A stretch of DNA of 64,000 nt from Bacillus infantis NRRL B-14911 (GTDB lineage Bacteria > Bacillota > Bacilli > Bacillales > Cytobacillaceae), in NCBI RefSeq assembly GCF_000473245.1, contig NC_022524.1, positions 2,752,501-2,816,500 on the forward strand, written 5' to 3'. The notes under the pieces are model-generated. The model made no database searches, was not told the origin of the DNA, and saw only the letters and a program-made list of their open reading frames with translations. Made by a program: the position numbers and the translations under genes. Below are positions 24,506-34,250 of the stretch, piece after piece. Position 1 is the first letter of the stretch; every line of letters starts with the position of its first letter.

Positions 24506-25969
24506 CTACTTATAAATTTTGCCTGCTCCATCTACATAGATGGATTTAACCATACTCCTTTCAAATGCTTTACCCTGGCCGGTTTTGCCGGTAATTTGGA
24601 TGGTGAGGCTGTATATGCCTTCCTCTTTGAAATCTGAAGCATCAGGAAGTCCCGCTTTTAGGCCGCGGAAGGTTAAATAGCCGTCTCCCTTGCCTTTGGT
24701 ATGAATCCATTCTGTTTTGTACTTCCTGCCTGCCTGCGCACTTTTCCAGCTGTTCAGCTCTTTGCTAATCCCTGGAATGCTACTATCTCTCTCGAGGCTG
24801 ACCGTATACAGAAATCCGGTGCGTCCCGTTTTGCTGCTCACAGTCCATTTGCCTGGTACAGGATTTTTTATAGTAAATTCAGTAACATATGCCCCTGAAA
24901 AAAATCCTGAAGCATCTTTATAAGTTCTGCCGGCTGTATAACTGTTGCCCTGCTCATCCACTATCACCAGGTCAGGAAGGCGTTTGCTGCTCAACACAGA
25001 CACTGAGGCTGCCTTTACTTCATTTTCAATAAGAAAGGAATCTTCAAGCATCTCATCTCCCATTCCACCGTGGATGATCATGCTGTCAGCCTGGGAAAAA
25101 TCCGTATCAGTTAACAAGGGGGAATAATGATCTTTTTGGAAAGAAGTAGCAGTTAAAAAGGGATTCAGCTCGGGAAATATGACAGACCCTTGCTTTATGC
25201 TTGAATGATTCCAGGAATGCTCAGCTATGACAGGGAAGCCTGAAAGCCTCGAACTGATTAGGGGGACGACGCCATCATTCCTGCCATACTGGCTCAAATA
25301 CAAGCCTCCCCAATATGTTGCCGATCCAAAGCTGCCCCAGCCGGTCCCACCGATTGTGTAAAAGGGAATCCGCTGTGCGTTCGAATGGGAGTCTGTCAAA
25401 CTGCGGTAATAGCTCATATATCCTGTCTGAAGTGAGGCAGTTGCATCATTGCGGGTGCCGAGGAGTTCGGAAAGCCAGCCGGCGGCACTGCTATTGGCAA
25501 GGTCTGCGAGCTGTGTGCCGCTGTGGGGAGTAGATAGGGTGATTACTCGGGAGACATAAGGATATGCTTCATTATGGACGAGGGCTGTCTGACTATCCAC
25601 ACCGCCCTTGCTGTAGGCGACGACTGCCAGTTTTTTCTGCCCGAAATGATAATAGATTTCTTCAAGCATGCCTGCCAGCAGCATTCCGTTTTCCCACATA
25701 TCCCGATCCGGATAAAGATCGGCATATGCGGTCTGATATCCATATTCCCTTGCTATTTCAGGCATATCATTTTCCTCCAGCCAGACATTCGCAGAATTGC
25801 TGTAGCCGTGGATAAACACGAGCGGCGGAAGAGCTGGATCTACTATATTGGGACTTTCTCCGGGATACCATCGCCCCGGGCTCCCCCCGCTTCCACCGCC
25901 CCCTCCGGCAGATGATACCAGCGGAGCAGTAAAGAAAAAGAGCAACAGCATTACTGGAAGCGATTTCAT
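24506..25969 (-). CDS. Secreted lipase/esterase (alpha/beta hydrolase)
   Basis: 487 residues from the ATG at 25969 with GGAGGAGGGG upstream. A signal peptide occupies residues 1-20. The oxyanion region is VFIHGYSNSANVW (51-63). The nucleophile elbow is AYSKGG (Ser120), with alanine in place of the first glycine, as in Bacillus family I.4 lipases. The likely acid is in GRNDGVVP (Asp232) and the histidine is around 251-255 (HSWNHSS). The last 170 residues look like one or two beta-sandwich domains, possibly for binding surface or substrate. Secreted to the medium or wall. Confidence 0.85.
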   Translation of the reverse strand: MKSLPVMLLLFFFTAPLVSSAGGGGGSGGSPGRWYPGESPNIVDPALPPLVFIHGYSNSANVWLEENDMPEIAREYGYQTAYADLYPDRDMWENGMLLAGMLEEIYYHFGQKKLAVVAYSKGGVDSQTALVHNEAYPYVSRVITLSTPHSGTQLADLANSSAAGWLSELLGTRNDATASLQTGYMSYYRSLTDSHSNAQRIPFYTIGGTGWGSFGSATYWGGLYLSQYGRNDGVVPLISSRLSGFPVIAEHSWNHSSIKQGSVIFPELNPFLTATSFQKDHYSPLLTDTDFSQADSMIIHGGMGDEMLEDSFLIENEVKAASVSVLSSKRLPDLVIVDEQGNSYTAGRTYKDASGFFSGAYVTEFTIKNPVPGKWTVSSKTGRTGFLYTVSLERDSSIPGISKELNSWKSAQAGRKYKTEWIHTKGKGDGYLTFRGLKAGLPDASDFKEEGIYSLTIQITGKTGQGKAFERSMVKSIYVDGAGKIYK

Positions 25970-26052
25970 AAAACCCCTCCTCCTTTCAAATTTTTCAGCT
26001 CCAGTGTAAGTTTTCCAGGCAAACAAAAAAAGAGGAGAAAGTTGGATTCTCC

Positions 26053-26412
26053 TCAATCAAACTGCAAATATTCTAATATATTGCCGAACGGATCTCTGAA
26101 ACTTATATATTTCCCCGGCGGACAAGCTGCCGGCTCTTCCATCAGTAAATCAGCACCTTTGGATTTCAGGAGATTGACTTCATTTTCAATGTTTTCCGTT
26201 TGAAGCACTAGCACCGGCCCTGTCGCTGCCTTTCTATCTATATAATCAGCACCTTCACTTTCTTCCAGGATAATTGGCAGTTCCCCGTGTGCAAGCGACA
26301 CTATTTTCGGGCCATACTGTTTGTTTACTTCGAAATCGAGTACTTCTGTATAAAACCGGAGTGCTTTTGTTAAGTCTGGTACATAAATCCCTATTGCACA
26401 TAATTGAGCCAT
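26053..26412 (-). CDS. VOC/glyoxalase-like protein
   Basis: 119 residues from the ATG at 26412 with AAGGAAGGGG upstream. The two-repeat VOC fold is visible (IGIYVPDLTKALRFYTEVLDF, and SFRDPFGNILEYLQF at the end). The metal-site glutamate in NILE is conserved, while the first histidine position is not obvious. Such proteins include glyoxalases, dioxygenases and fosfomycin or bleomycin resistance proteins; function here is open. Last gene of the AraC-SRPBCC-VOC unit. Confidence 0.85.
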   Translation of the reverse strand: MAQLCAIGIYVPDLTKALRFYTEVLDFEVNKQYGPKIVSLAHGELPIILEESEGADYIDRKAATGPVLVLQTENIENEVNLLKSKGADLLMEEPAACPPGKYISFRDPFGNILEYLQFD

Positions 26413-26428
26413 TACTGTTACCCCTTCC

Positions 26429-26890
26429 TTATTGGCAGCAAAGTAATCCTTTGCCGGATTCAATACTCTGCTTCAGGCTCGCCAGCATTTGGTCCCAGGC
26501 CGCTATATGCCATTGTTTTGCCTGATCCCACTGCCCGCTCTCTCCCCAGCCATCATGCTGCAGCGAGATTTGTACACCTTCCGGAATATCCTCCAGAATT
26601 ACGGTTACTTTAGTCAGATTATGATCACTATTCATTAGACCGGCAAAAGCATCAGGCCCTTTCCATTCAAACATAAGCTTCTCTTCTTCTAAGATACTGA
26701 GGATTTTGCATCCTTTCGTATTCATGCTGCTCTTATCTGAGGGATTGAAATATAATTCGAACCGCCCTCCTGCTGCCGGTTCGATCACTGCTTCCGGGGC
26801 AAACCACTCGGTTATTCTATCTGATTCGGTCCACGCTCTCCAAACTAAGCTTTTGTCAGCCTGAATGATGATATCAGTTTTAATAGGCAC
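26429..26890 (-). CDS. SRPBCC/AHSA1-like protein
   Basis: 153 residues with the helix-grip SRPBCC fold: VWRAWTESDRITEWFAPEA at the start and VQISLQHDGWGESGQWDQAK near the end are hallmarks of the AHSA1/YndB subfamily. These bind hydrophobic ligands, and bacterial versions often sit with regulators in stress operons. It ends 17 bp before the VOC gene start. GGAGGAGAATGCC precedes the ATG at 26890. Confidence 0.87.
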   Translation of the reverse strand: MPIKTDIIIQADKSLVWRAWTESDRITEWFAPEAVIEPAAGGRFELYFNPSDKSSMNTKGCKILSILEEEKLMFEWKGPDAFAGLMNSDHNLTKVTVILEDIPEGVQISLQHDGWGESGQWDQAKQWHIAAWDQMLASLKQSIESGKGLLCCQ

Positions 26891-26944
26891 GGCATTCTCC
26901 TCCTTTTTCCTGATTATACTGCCTTACTTTTCCTAAAAATTCTT

Positions 26945-27727
26945 CTAGTTTGCTTTGTTGGTTATTTTTTCAAACAGCAAGAGAGGAAGATTGATTAAGA
27001 TTGGCGGATCATGGGGCAGCGGCTCCCTCAGCTGAACGGTGGCCTTGCAGTCCGTGTTTTTCTTAATTTCCACCGTTCCTTCCCATTTCCCCCTAAGGAA
27101 TGTTTCCGGCTGAAAATACCTGAGGGGATTCATGCTCCACTCCAGCCCTGCTGCCAGCAGATAATAAGTTCCTTCCGGGATGTCTGTGAAAATGCATTGA
27201 GGGCTGTTATGGCTGAAAGCAGTCCCTTTGACAGGCCTCTGATCGGGAATCGGCTCAGGAAACAGTCCTGCAAAAATAATTCCCCTGAATCCCGGGGGAA
27301 CCTGGATAAGACAGCTTACTTTTGCCCGGCTTCCCGGTGCCTCTGATTCCATTCTCTCAGGGAGCAGCGTTTTCGTCTCATCCATCATTTTCTGCAGCAT
27401 TTCCATACTGGCTTCGTATCGTTTAGGGCTGATTCCCACATGATTTTTAAAGCGGGTTTGAAACGTACCCGGGCTAAGATACCCTGAAGCAATCCTTGCC
27501 TTAGTCAGTGAAGATTTCCTTGCCAGTTCTTCCTTCCCCATCTCGATTCTCAACGCACTAAGGAAATGCCTCGGAGAGATTCCTGTCGCCTTTTTAAAGA
27601 TCCTCGTGAAATGAAAAAGGCTGTAGCCTGTTAATTCGGCAAGCTCTTTTGTGGTGATCTCTTCCTCAAGATGCTGCTTCATATAATCAATCGCCTTATC
27701 TGCAGCCTTCATCTGTTCTGGGTTCAT
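26945..27727 (-). CDS. AraC family transcriptional regulator
   Basis: 260 residues. The N-terminal AraC DNA-binding domain (about 8-108) has two helix-turn-helix motifs: TTKELAELTGYSLFHFTRIFK and ASGYLSPGTFQTRFKNHVG. The C-terminal domain (about 125-255) is GyrI-like and probably binds a drug or small molecule (FTDIPEGTYYLLAAGLEWS). It is the first gene of the unit that continues with the SRPBCC and VOC genes, so it probably regulates them. Confidence 0.87.
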   Translation of the reverse strand: MNPEQMKAADKAIDYMKQHLEEEITTKELAELTGYSLFHFTRIFKKATGISPRHFLSALRIEMGKEELARKSSLTKARIASGYLSPGTFQTRFKNHVGISPKRYEASMEMLQKMMDETKTLLPERMESEAPGSRAKVSCLIQVPPGFRGIIFAGLFPEPIPDQRPVKGTAFSHNSPQCIFTDIPEGTYYLLAAGLEWSMNPLRYFQPETFLRGKWEGTVEIKKNTDCKATVQLREPLPHDPPILINLPLLLFEKITNKAN

Positions 27728-27857
27728 ATTTTCACCTTTTTCTTTTGGCTCTAGTTTCTATTTGCTCTCTGTCCTGCAAAACCCTTTTTATCAGAGAAAA
27801 AAGTAATGAGATTTTTTATCCAAATCACAATGTGTGCTTTCCAGCTCCCAATAAAAA

Positions 27858-27885
27858 AGATTCTGCCATTTTCCCGGCAGAATCT
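27858..27885 (-). terminator. Terminator of the CNNM gene
   Basis: AGATTCTGCC and GGCAGAATCT around ATTTTCCC, followed on the minus strand by TTTTT. Confidence 0.88.
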
Positions 27886-27895
27886 GATCTTTTAT

Positions 27896-29131
27896 CTATT
27901 CAACTGTACCAGCCTGTTTTGTTATCTCGATCTGCTTGACTTTATTGTCTTCTATTTCCTTTACTTTAAAGCGCAGATGATGGTAGTCATAAGTCTCTCC
28001 TTCTTCAGGAAAATAGCCTAATTCCTTCAGCAGGAAACCGGACAAAACATCCTCTTCTTCCGGTATCTTCGTTTTGAAGGCCTCGTTAAGGCGATGGAGG
28101 GACAGCTTTCCGCTGCAGACAATGTGAGAGTCGGTAAGTTCCTCTATCAGCACTTCTTCATCATCGGTTTCGTCATTGATTTCCTGTCCGATCATTGCCT
28201 CAATGATGTCTTCATGCGTAATGATCCCGCGTGTACCTCCGTATTCATCAAGGACGATAGCAATATGCTTGCGCTCTTTCATCATAAGCTTAAAGACCCT
28301 TTCTATTGAATGGAATTCGTATATGAATAAAGGGTCATTATCTGTATATTCATCCAGTGCATTTGAAAGGTCGAGGGACCAGGACAGGAGCTGTTTGCTG
28401 TGAAAAACCCCGACAATATTGTCCATATTCTCTTTGTACACAGGATACCGTGTATAATGGCTGTGCAATACAATATCCCTCGCCTCTTCATATGAGGAGT
28501 CAGCAGGAATGCCGATGATCTCAGTCCGAGGTGTTTTCAGGGCATCTCGCACATCAAGTTCAAAGAAATCAATGACTCCTTTGATCCTCGTTGTTTCTTC
28601 ATTATTAAATGTCCCTTCCGTTGTAGCAATATCTACCATTGTGATCAGTTCTTCCTTGGAAAAGCTGACTTCTGCTTCGCTGTCCTTCGAAAGCAGACGG
28701 ATGACTCCCCTTGTGAATCTTGACAGCAAAAATGTTAATGGCTTCAGAATCATCATCAGAAAACGGATAACCGGGAACACGATGAAAGCAATTTTATCTG
28801 CAAAAGTTGCAGCAATGGATTTAGGAAGCACTTCTGCGAAAATGATCAGGACGACTGTCAATATACCGGTCGCAATCCCTACATTAATTCCATAATTGAT
28901 TGCCACGATGGTGACCAATGTAGGAAGCATGATATTGGCTATATTATTGCCAATCAGGATAGCGGTGATCAGTTCATCCGGCTTTGCTACAGTATCAAGA
29001 AGCTTTTGGGCTTTATGATCAGCATTTTCAGCTCTTGTCTTCAGCTTCATTTTATTAACGGCAGTCAGCGCCGTTTCACTCCCCGACAAGAAAAAGGACA
29101 TAAACAAAAAGAAAATTATTGCAATAAACAC
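27896..29131 (-). CDS. CNNM/CorC family (hemolysin-like) transporter protein
   Basis: 411 residues from a GTG at 29131 after TTGGAGGC. An N-terminal DUF21/CNNM membrane domain (1-170, three or four segments; SGSETALTAVNKMKL is conserved) is followed by a CBS pair (about 205-325: KTPRTEIIGIPADSSYEEA, ERKHIAIVLDEYGGTRGIIT) and a CorC_HlyC domain at the end. Family members take part in magnesium or cobalt export (MpfA/YhdP type). Monocistronic with its own terminator. Confidence 0.9.
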   Translation of the reverse strand: MFIAIIFFLFMSFFLSGSETALTAVNKMKLKTRAENADHKAQKLLDTVAKPDELITAILIGNNIANIMLPTLVTIVAINYGINVGIATGILTVVLIIFAEVLPKSIAATFADKIAFIVFPVIRFLMMILKPLTFLLSRFTRGVIRLLSKDSEAEVSFSKEELITMVDIATTEGTFNNEETTRIKGVIDFFELDVRDALKTPRTEIIGIPADSSYEEARDIVLHSHYTRYPVYKENMDNIVGVFHSKQLLSWSLDLSNALDEYTDNDPLFIYEFHSIERVFKLMMKERKHIAIVLDEYGGTRGIITHEDIIEAMIGQEINDETDDEEVLIEELTDSHIVCSGKLSLHRLNEAFKTKIPEEEDVLSGFLLKELGYFPEEGETYDYHHLRFKVKEIEDNKVKQIEITKQAGTVE

Positions 29132-29291
29132 AGTTTGCCTCCAAGAGTTTTTTCTTCCATCATACCCAATATTAGAAAAATATACAAAGCATAAACCTAT
29201 TCAACATTATTCTCCCTTTTCACCGTATAAAAATTCTTTTTCCGTGAAAGCTATAATTGCTGTCATCCTTAATGCATAAGGAGTGTTTGAA

Positions 29292-29609
29292 ATGTCTGTC
29301 TTTGTCTACCAAACCTTTGAACTTAAGCAGGACAAGTTTGAAGAAGCTATTGAAAATATAAAAGCAATCCAGCAGCACAGAAATGAAATGTACGATCACA
29401 AAGTAGAAATCCTGACTCCTGTCACAGGGCCGGACCATACATATGCATTTCTGTGCACCTATGAAGGCCTGGCAGAAATGGAGCTTCAGAATAAAAGGCT
29501 TTTTGACGATGAAGACTATGTTAAGCTGATAGGCGATTTTTTCATCCAAAACATTGTACAGGGAAGCATTAGAACACAGATATTCCGTTCATTAGCTAAT
29601 AAAGCATAA
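29292..29609 (+). CDS. Hypothetical protein, possible dimeric alpha-beta barrel
   Basis: 105 residues from the ATG at 29292; AAGGAG lies nine bases upstream, while a GTG at 29283 has no site. The pattern VFVYQTFELKQDKFEEAIENI, then AFLCTYEGLAEME, is reminiscent of small ferredoxin-like or ABM-type dimers. I do not recognise a named family. It stands alone between the CNNM gene and the chemoreceptor. Confidence 0.6.
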   Translation: MSVFVYQTFELKQDKFEEAIENIKAIQQHRNEMYDHKVEILTPVTGPDHTYAFLCTYEGLAEMELQNKRLFDDEDYVKLIGDFFIQNIVQGSIRTQIFRSLANKA

Positions 29610-29703
29610 AAGGAGCTTTGCCCGTACAAGGTGTGCCTGCAAAAGATTTTCATCCGGCAACAGAGCACATGTGACAGGTGCTTCCCCGCCGCTGCTGCAG
29701 AGC

Positions 29704-29750
29704 AAATATAAGAAATGGCCCGCTGGATCCGCGGGCCATTTCTTATATTT
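29704..29750 (-). terminator. Terminator of the chemoreceptor gene
   Basis: A 20-base perfect stem (arms 29704-29723 and 29731-29750) that includes the stop codon at 29743. The core is ATGGCCCGC/GCGGGCCAT. Confidence 0.88.
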
Positions 29751-31440
29751 TAAATCGGCTGACAAGCTGATTGAGCTGCTTTGCCAAGTCTGCCAGACTA
29801 TTGGCATTTTGTTCAACATCGGTCATCACTGAATTGGATTGGATGATGGTTGCAGCTGTTTCTTCTACACCTGCTGCAGCTTCTTCGGACACCGATGCTA
29901 TCGTTTCAACCGACTGGCTGATGGCAGATGTATTCGTATCAGCCTCCTCAAGGGTGCTGCTCATTTTGGAAATTGTCTCTCCCAGAGAAAGGATGGATCC
30001 TTTCAGGGTGCTGAAAGTCTCTTCAGTATCCTTCAGGCTTCCGGTGCCCCGCTGAACCTGTAAGTAGCTGTTCTTCAAAGCAACGGCAATTTGCTTTGAT
30101 TCTCTCTGAATGCTGGCTACGATATCTGTAATATGAACCAGTGATGAGGTTACCTGCTGGGCAAGTACTTTCACTTCCCTGGCAACGACGGCAAACCCTT
30201 TTCCGCTGTCTCCTGCTCTCGCCGCCTCAATCGCAGCGTTCAGCGCCAGCAGATTCGTCTGGTCTGCAATACCCTGGATCACTTCAACAAGGGAAGCAAT
30301 CTCCCCTGACTGCTTTTCAAGATCGCCAACTTTGGAAACAGAGGCCTCGACGGTGTCATGAATCTGTGTCATATCCTTTCCCGCCTGCTCCATTCTCTCC
30401 ATGCCAATGGAAGCTTCCTTTAATACATTCCCGGCAGTATCCGACATAGATATTCCAAAATTATGTGCAGCCTTGATGCTCTGTGAGAATCTGGCCATTG
30501 TTTCAGAAAGATCAGATGCGGCCAGTGCCTGCTGGTCAGTCCCGGAAGCCAGTTCCTCCATTGTTGCCGATATTTGCCGGCCTCCTGCGGCTACCTCGTT
30601 GGCAGACTTTGTCAGGATACTGCTTTGGGTCTGTACCGAACCTGCAGCTTCCTGAATGGAGCCTACCATCTGGAGGAGATTTTCTTTCATATCGTCCATG
30701 GCACTCGCCAGGATACCGATTTCATCTTTACCCTTCCAAGCGAGCGGGGTTCCTGAAAGATTACCTGATGACACCCGCCTGGCACTATCCACTACTGCCC
30801 TGAGATTTTTCTTGACTGTCCTGTTAATTAGAATGATGAATGCAAAACCAGAAGCAGAAGAAACAAGGATAGAAGCAATTAAAATGATGATGCTTGCCTG
30901 AAGCCTTTCTTCAGTACTGGCAATTGACTGGTTTTTCCCGGCCTCCACACTTTCTCTTAATTCATTCAAGCGTGCGATAACAGTATCCCTCTTGGTGCGG
31001 ATATCATTCAGGACGGTCAAAACCTTGGCATTGCTTTCGATATTTGGTATAAGCTGTTTTTTAAACTGTTCATTAAGCCTCTCATCGCTTTCAATGAACT
31101 TAGCATAGAGCTCCTGCTCCTCCTTCGTTCTCATGCTTTCTTTCAATGCCTCATGCAGCTGAAGGAATTCGCCCGACTGCTTATCATAGTTTTCAACGAT
31201 TCTCTGTGAGCGTACCTGAACATAATCCAGCACCATGATCGTCTTTGAGCGGTAAATGGAGCCCATCTCTGTCAGCTGAACAGCGCGCATGCTGTTCTCA
31301 TCAATGGAAGCAACATCACTCTTAATCAAAGAAAACTGATTGAAAACGACTGCTGCTGATAAAATGAATAAGCAAATAGTAACAGCGAAGACAGCTATGT
31401 ATTTCTTTCCCAAATTCCAATTTCTTAAAATAGTAATCAT
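29743..31440 (-). CDS. Methyl-accepting chemotaxis protein
   Basis: 565 residues; the ATG at 31440 has AGGGGGC at good spacing. Membrane segments lie near residues 11-31 and 185-205, with a helical extracytoplasmic sensor (4HB-type) between them. A HAMP linker (about 205-260) and the signalling domain follow, with the hairpin [20 protein letters not shown]. Signals are passed to CheA/CheW; the ligand is unknown. No chemotaxis gene is adjacent. Confidence 0.92.
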   Translation of the reverse strand: MITILRNWNLGKKYIAVFAVTICLFILSAAVVFNQFSLIKSDVASIDENSMRAVQLTEMGSIYRSKTIMVLDYVQVRSQRIVENYDKQSGEFLQLHEALKESMRTKEEQELYAKFIESDERLNEQFKKQLIPNIESNAKVLTVLNDIRTKRDTVIARLNELRESVEAGKNQSIASTEERLQASIIILIASILVSSASGFAFIILINRTVKKNLRAVVDSARRVSSGNLSGTPLAWKGKDEIGILASAMDDMKENLLQMVGSIQEAAGSVQTQSSILTKSANEVAAGGRQISATMEELASGTDQQALAASDLSETMARFSQSIKAAHNFGISMSDTAGNVLKEASIGMERMEQAGKDMTQIHDTVEASVSKVGDLEKQSGEIASLVEVIQGIADQTNLLALNAAIEAARAGDSGKGFAVVAREVKVLAQQVTSSLVHITDIVASIQRESKQIAVALKNSYLQVQRGTGSLKDTEETFSTLKGSILSLGETISKMSSTLEEADTNTSAISQSVETIASVSEEAAAGVEETAATIIQSNSVMTDVEQNANSLADLAKQLNQLVSRFKI

Positions 31441-31718
31441 TATAGCCCCCTGAATCATCCTTTTTTACTATTATCGGCAGAGAATAAAGGATATTCAATA
31501 GAATAAACAGAAAATATTCATTTTTCAAAAATAATAATAGGTAAATAGAACTATCATATGGAGAGCAGGGGGTAACAAGGTAGTTTACCAGTTATAAGCT
31601 GCCATTAAACCAACTCTGCCCACTAATACATCTATATACTATGCAAAAAAAGCCGCCTGAAAGTTTATACGTGATTTATGGCCTCTGAGAGCAGCTGCTG
31701 GCCGGTAACCAAAATCTC

Positions 31719-31900
31719 AAAAAAAAATCTTAACTGAACATAGCGCAAGCACCTTGCACCTTAAGGAACGCAGACTAAGAACACACATCCTTCGGAAACG
31801 TCTTGAGACCCACATCCTGGGGACCTTAAGACGAACCTCCCAGAAAGGCGTTCTTTGCCTTATTGGGAGGTTAGACTTGTGATCTCGGCGCAGCTGCTGA
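31719..31900 (-). ncRNA. Candidate structured non-coding RNA
   Basis: Between the cwlO terminator and the chemoreceptor, the minus strand carries a series of hairpins. H1 is AACCTCCCA/TGGGAGGTT (31834-31872). H2 is CGTCTT/AAGACG (31799-31833). H3 is AAGGA/TCCTT (31763-31792). The terminal stem is CTTAA/TTAAG with inner GCAAG/CTTGC (31729-31765), followed by nine Ts (31719-31727). No plausible protein is encoded. The 5' end is a guess. I could not match it to a known riboswitch, 6S, SRP or RNase P RNA. The T-run gives the strand. Confidence 0.55.
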
Positions 31901-31960
31901 AAGTTGATCAAAAATTGAAAATAATCCACAAGACATACAATTTATAATATCCTGAACAAT

Positions 31961-31996
31961 AAAAAAGGAGAGGGCTTGAATGCCCTCTCCTTTTTT
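31961..31996 (-). terminator. Terminator of cwlO
   Basis: Perfect 15-base arms AAAAAAGGAGAGGGC and GCCCTCTCCTTTTTT around TTGAAT, 14 bp after the stop codon. Confidence 0.92.
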
Positions 31997-32009
31997 CAAG
32001 AATATTTTA

Positions 32010-33311
32010 TTAACGGACCCTTACTACACGCCCGTTGAATTTCTGTGCCCAATAGCCGCTTGACATATTGGCAATTGCTACGCCTGTCGAGCTTTGTGAT
32101 CCGATGAATTTACCGCCGCCAATATATATTCCAACATGTCCATCTGTTTTATAAGTGTTGAAGAATACAAGGTCTCCTGGCTGCATTTCGCTTGTGGAAA
32201 CGCGGGTGCCTGAGTTTTTAAGAGAATCAGTGCTTGAACCGACACTAATGCCAGCCTGTGCGAAAGCCCAGTGTACGAAGCCTGAGCAGTCAAAACGGCC
32301 GTTGGCAACATCAGATGCAGTTCTTCCTCCACCGAAAACATAGACAGAGTTTCCGATATATTTATAACCTGCAGTGATGGCAGTATTGATATTGCCGTTT
32401 GCCTTCGGAGCAGGCGCGAACGACTGAGTACTGCTGCTTCCGCCGTTATTGCTTGTTCCATTATTGCTGCTTGATCCGCTGTTAGAAGATGCTGCTGTAT
32501 TAGAGCTGTAGCTCCTTTGCACTGCTTTTGCAGCTTCGGCAGCCTGGCGCTTTCTTTCCTGCGCAATCGCGTTGTCAATTGAAGTCAGTTCCGATGCCAG
32601 TGAAGCATCTTTTTGAAGCAAGTCCGCTTTCAGGGCAGTAGCCTGCTTTTCCTTTTGCTGGACCTCAGCCTTCAGTACATCGATCTGGGCCTTCTGTTCA
32701 AGAATCTGAGCCTGCATGCCTTCAAGTTCTGTCTTCATTTCATTGAGGCCTGCCAGTTTTTGCTCAACAGAAGCCTTCTTTTCTTCGAGCTCCTTCTTAT
32801 CCGCTTCATGCTCTTCCATCAAACCTCTGTCAGCCTCGACAATCTTAGCTACCGCTCCTACGCGGTCAATGAAATCACTGAAGCTTGTGGAACCCATCAG
32901 CACTTCAAGATAGCCTACTGAAGCACCGCTTTCCTGGAATGACTTGGCCCTTTCCTTCAGGACTTCGTTCCTCTTCTCAATGCGTTCCTGAATGACAGCT
33001 ACTTCTTTCTTCAGTTCTTCAATCTCAGCATTTGTAGCAGCAATTTGTTCTTTTGTTGTCGCAATCTTGCTGTTATTATCCTTGATTGCCTGATTGACGC
33101 GTGCAATTTGTGCATTCAATTTTTCCAATTCATTCTGAGCTTTTGCAATCTCTTGAGCTGCCTTTGAAATATTGGCCTGGATTCCAGAACGCTGTTCCTG
33201 GATTTGAGCTTTTTTGCTGTGTAATGTATCCGCATTAACTGCCGGGATGGAAAATGCACTTCCCAGGCCAAGCATAATTGTCGTGTTCAGCACTACTAAT
33301 TTCTTTTTCAT
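32010..33311 (-). CDS. cwlO: CwlO-like D,L-endopeptidase (NlpC/P60)
   Basis: 433 residues from the ATG at 33311, after AGGGGGAAGAGCG. Signal peptide 1-27 (cleavage after VNADT is plausible). Residues 30-255 form a long coiled coil. A serine/asparagine/glycine linker of about 45 residues follows, then the NlpC/P60 domain (about 305-433) with the catalytic cysteine in RFDCSGFV and histidine in TDGHVGIYIGGG. It cleaves gamma-D-Glu-mDAP bonds in peptidoglycan during cell elongation and is activated by FtsEX in Bacillus. A WalR-like pair lies upstream (see the site at 33501). Monocistronic. Confidence 0.9.
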   Translation of the reverse strand: MKKKLVVLNTTIMLGLGSAFSIPAVNADTLHSKKAQIQEQRSGIQANISKAAQEIAKAQNELEKLNAQIARVNQAIKDNNSKIATTKEQIAATNAEIEELKKEVAVIQERIEKRNEVLKERAKSFQESGASVGYLEVLMGSTSFSDFIDRVGAVAKIVEADRGLMEEHEADKKELEEKKASVEQKLAGLNEMKTELEGMQAQILEQKAQIDVLKAEVQQKEKQATALKADLLQKDASLASELTSIDNAIAQERKRQAAEAAKAVQRSYSSNTAASSNSGSSSNNGTSNNGGSSSTQSFAPAPKANGNINTAITAGYKYIGNSVYVFGGGRTASDVANGRFDCSGFVHWAFAQAGISVGSSTDSLKNSGTRVSTSEMQPGDLVFFNTYKTDGHVGIYIGGGKFIGSQSSTGVAIANMSSGYWAQKFNGRVVRVR

Positions 33312-33500
33312 CGCTCTCTTCCCCCTGCTTCCCTTTGCCAAGCTATAAGACTCTCTCTTTATCTAATTGCAAAAGCCAACGGCAAACTATATGTATTTTA
33401 AATTTTAAATTCGATTGTTCTGTGACAAAATTCTATTAAATTAACCAATTTAAACCTTTTTTTCACAATTAGAAGTATAACACCCAAATCTTTCAAACAG

Positions 33501-33517
33501 GTAATAATTATATTACA
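33501..33517 (-). promoter_or_regulatory. Possible WalR box upstream of cwlO
   Basis: On the minus strand TGTAAT-N5-TATTAC, one mismatch from two direct TGTWAH repeats. WalR control of cwlO is known in B. subtilis. The site is about 190 bp upstream of the start, so this is tentative. Confidence 0.35.
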
Positions 33518-33754
33518 GTTATATTTCAATCATGACATTAAACCACTTTTCTCCTAGTTTTTATGCTTTATATACCTTTATTTTACAGAAAAACAGCGAA
33601 AATCTATCTAAACGTGCCATTTAGACATTTTTTTCTCCATACATTCATCCGGGTAAAATAGCATATAGTAAGCAGGAAGTTTTCTTTTGTATAATATTGG
33701 TTACAGTAACTCATTATTCCAATTTGCGACAACCACACTAAGGCTGGTGAAACT

Positions 33755-33904
33755 ATGGCGAATAGAAAAAGAAGGAAAAAAGGCAAGCAGGCGGCCGGAA
33801 AACAAAAAGACTCGATTTTGAAGGAAATTCTATCAGAGGGACTCAGCCAATTATTAAACCCGTTATTATGGTTAGGAAGGCTGATTTCACGTTTGTGGGA
33901 TTGA
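33755..33904 (+). CDS. Small basic protein, 49 residues
   Basis: Begins MANRKRRKKGKQAAGKQ and continues with an amphipathic helix (LSQLLNPLLWLGRLISRLWD). The ATG at 33755 has GGTGA at a reasonable distance, and a TATAAT sits at 33690-33695 without a clear -35. The basic N-terminus and tryptophan-rich hydrophobic C-terminus look like a membrane- or nucleic-acid-associated peptide. No family known to me. Real expression is not proven. Confidence 0.45.
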   Translation: MANRKRRKKGKQAAGKQKDSILKEILSEGLSQLLNPLLWLGRLISRLWD

Positions 33905-34050
33905 ACGGAGATATAAAGTGAATATGATATTTTTTCCTATATATACATGTTAACATCAGCATGGGCGTGCAGATTGTGCTCGTATAGGGGAGTCAGAACA
34001 ATGTTGACCCTTTCTCCAGTAAGCCATCTGCCCCTTTGCCCGCTTGAGGA

Positions 34051-34250
34051 ACTCAGATCGGTGCATCCACTCTCTTGAGTACCTCACTTGTCCTGTATGG
34101 GGCACTCTGATCGGCATATCTGCTTTCTTGAGTACCTCATATGTGCTGTATGAGGTACTCCGGTCGGTGCATCCACTCTCTTGAGTACCTCATTTGTCCT
34201 GCATGGGGAATTCTGATCGGCGCATCAGACTTTTGAGTACCTCATTCCGC
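34051..34250. repeat. Tandem array 2, 53-bp unit, four copies
   Basis: GAGTACCTCA occurs at 34077, 34130, 34183 and 34235 (spacing 53, 53, 52). Each unit holds an opposing arm TGAGGTACTC or a variant. The best pair is TGAGGTACTC (34151-34160) with GAGTACCTCA (34183-34192), 22 bases apart. The rest of the 33905-34459 gap contains only this array and a terminator. Confidence 0.85.

Noticed and set aside
29655-29675. CACATGTGACAG shared with 41920-41930 as a possible regulatory motif
   Set aside because: Only part of the palindrome is present at the first place; probably coincidence.
31572-31583. TAACAAGGTAG resembling the 3' end of 16S rRNA
   Set aside because: Only 11 bases match; flanks do not continue as rRNA.
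31717-31929. 70-codon minus-strand frame
   Set aside because: No ribosome site, unusual composition, and it coincides with the hairpin series and its T-run.
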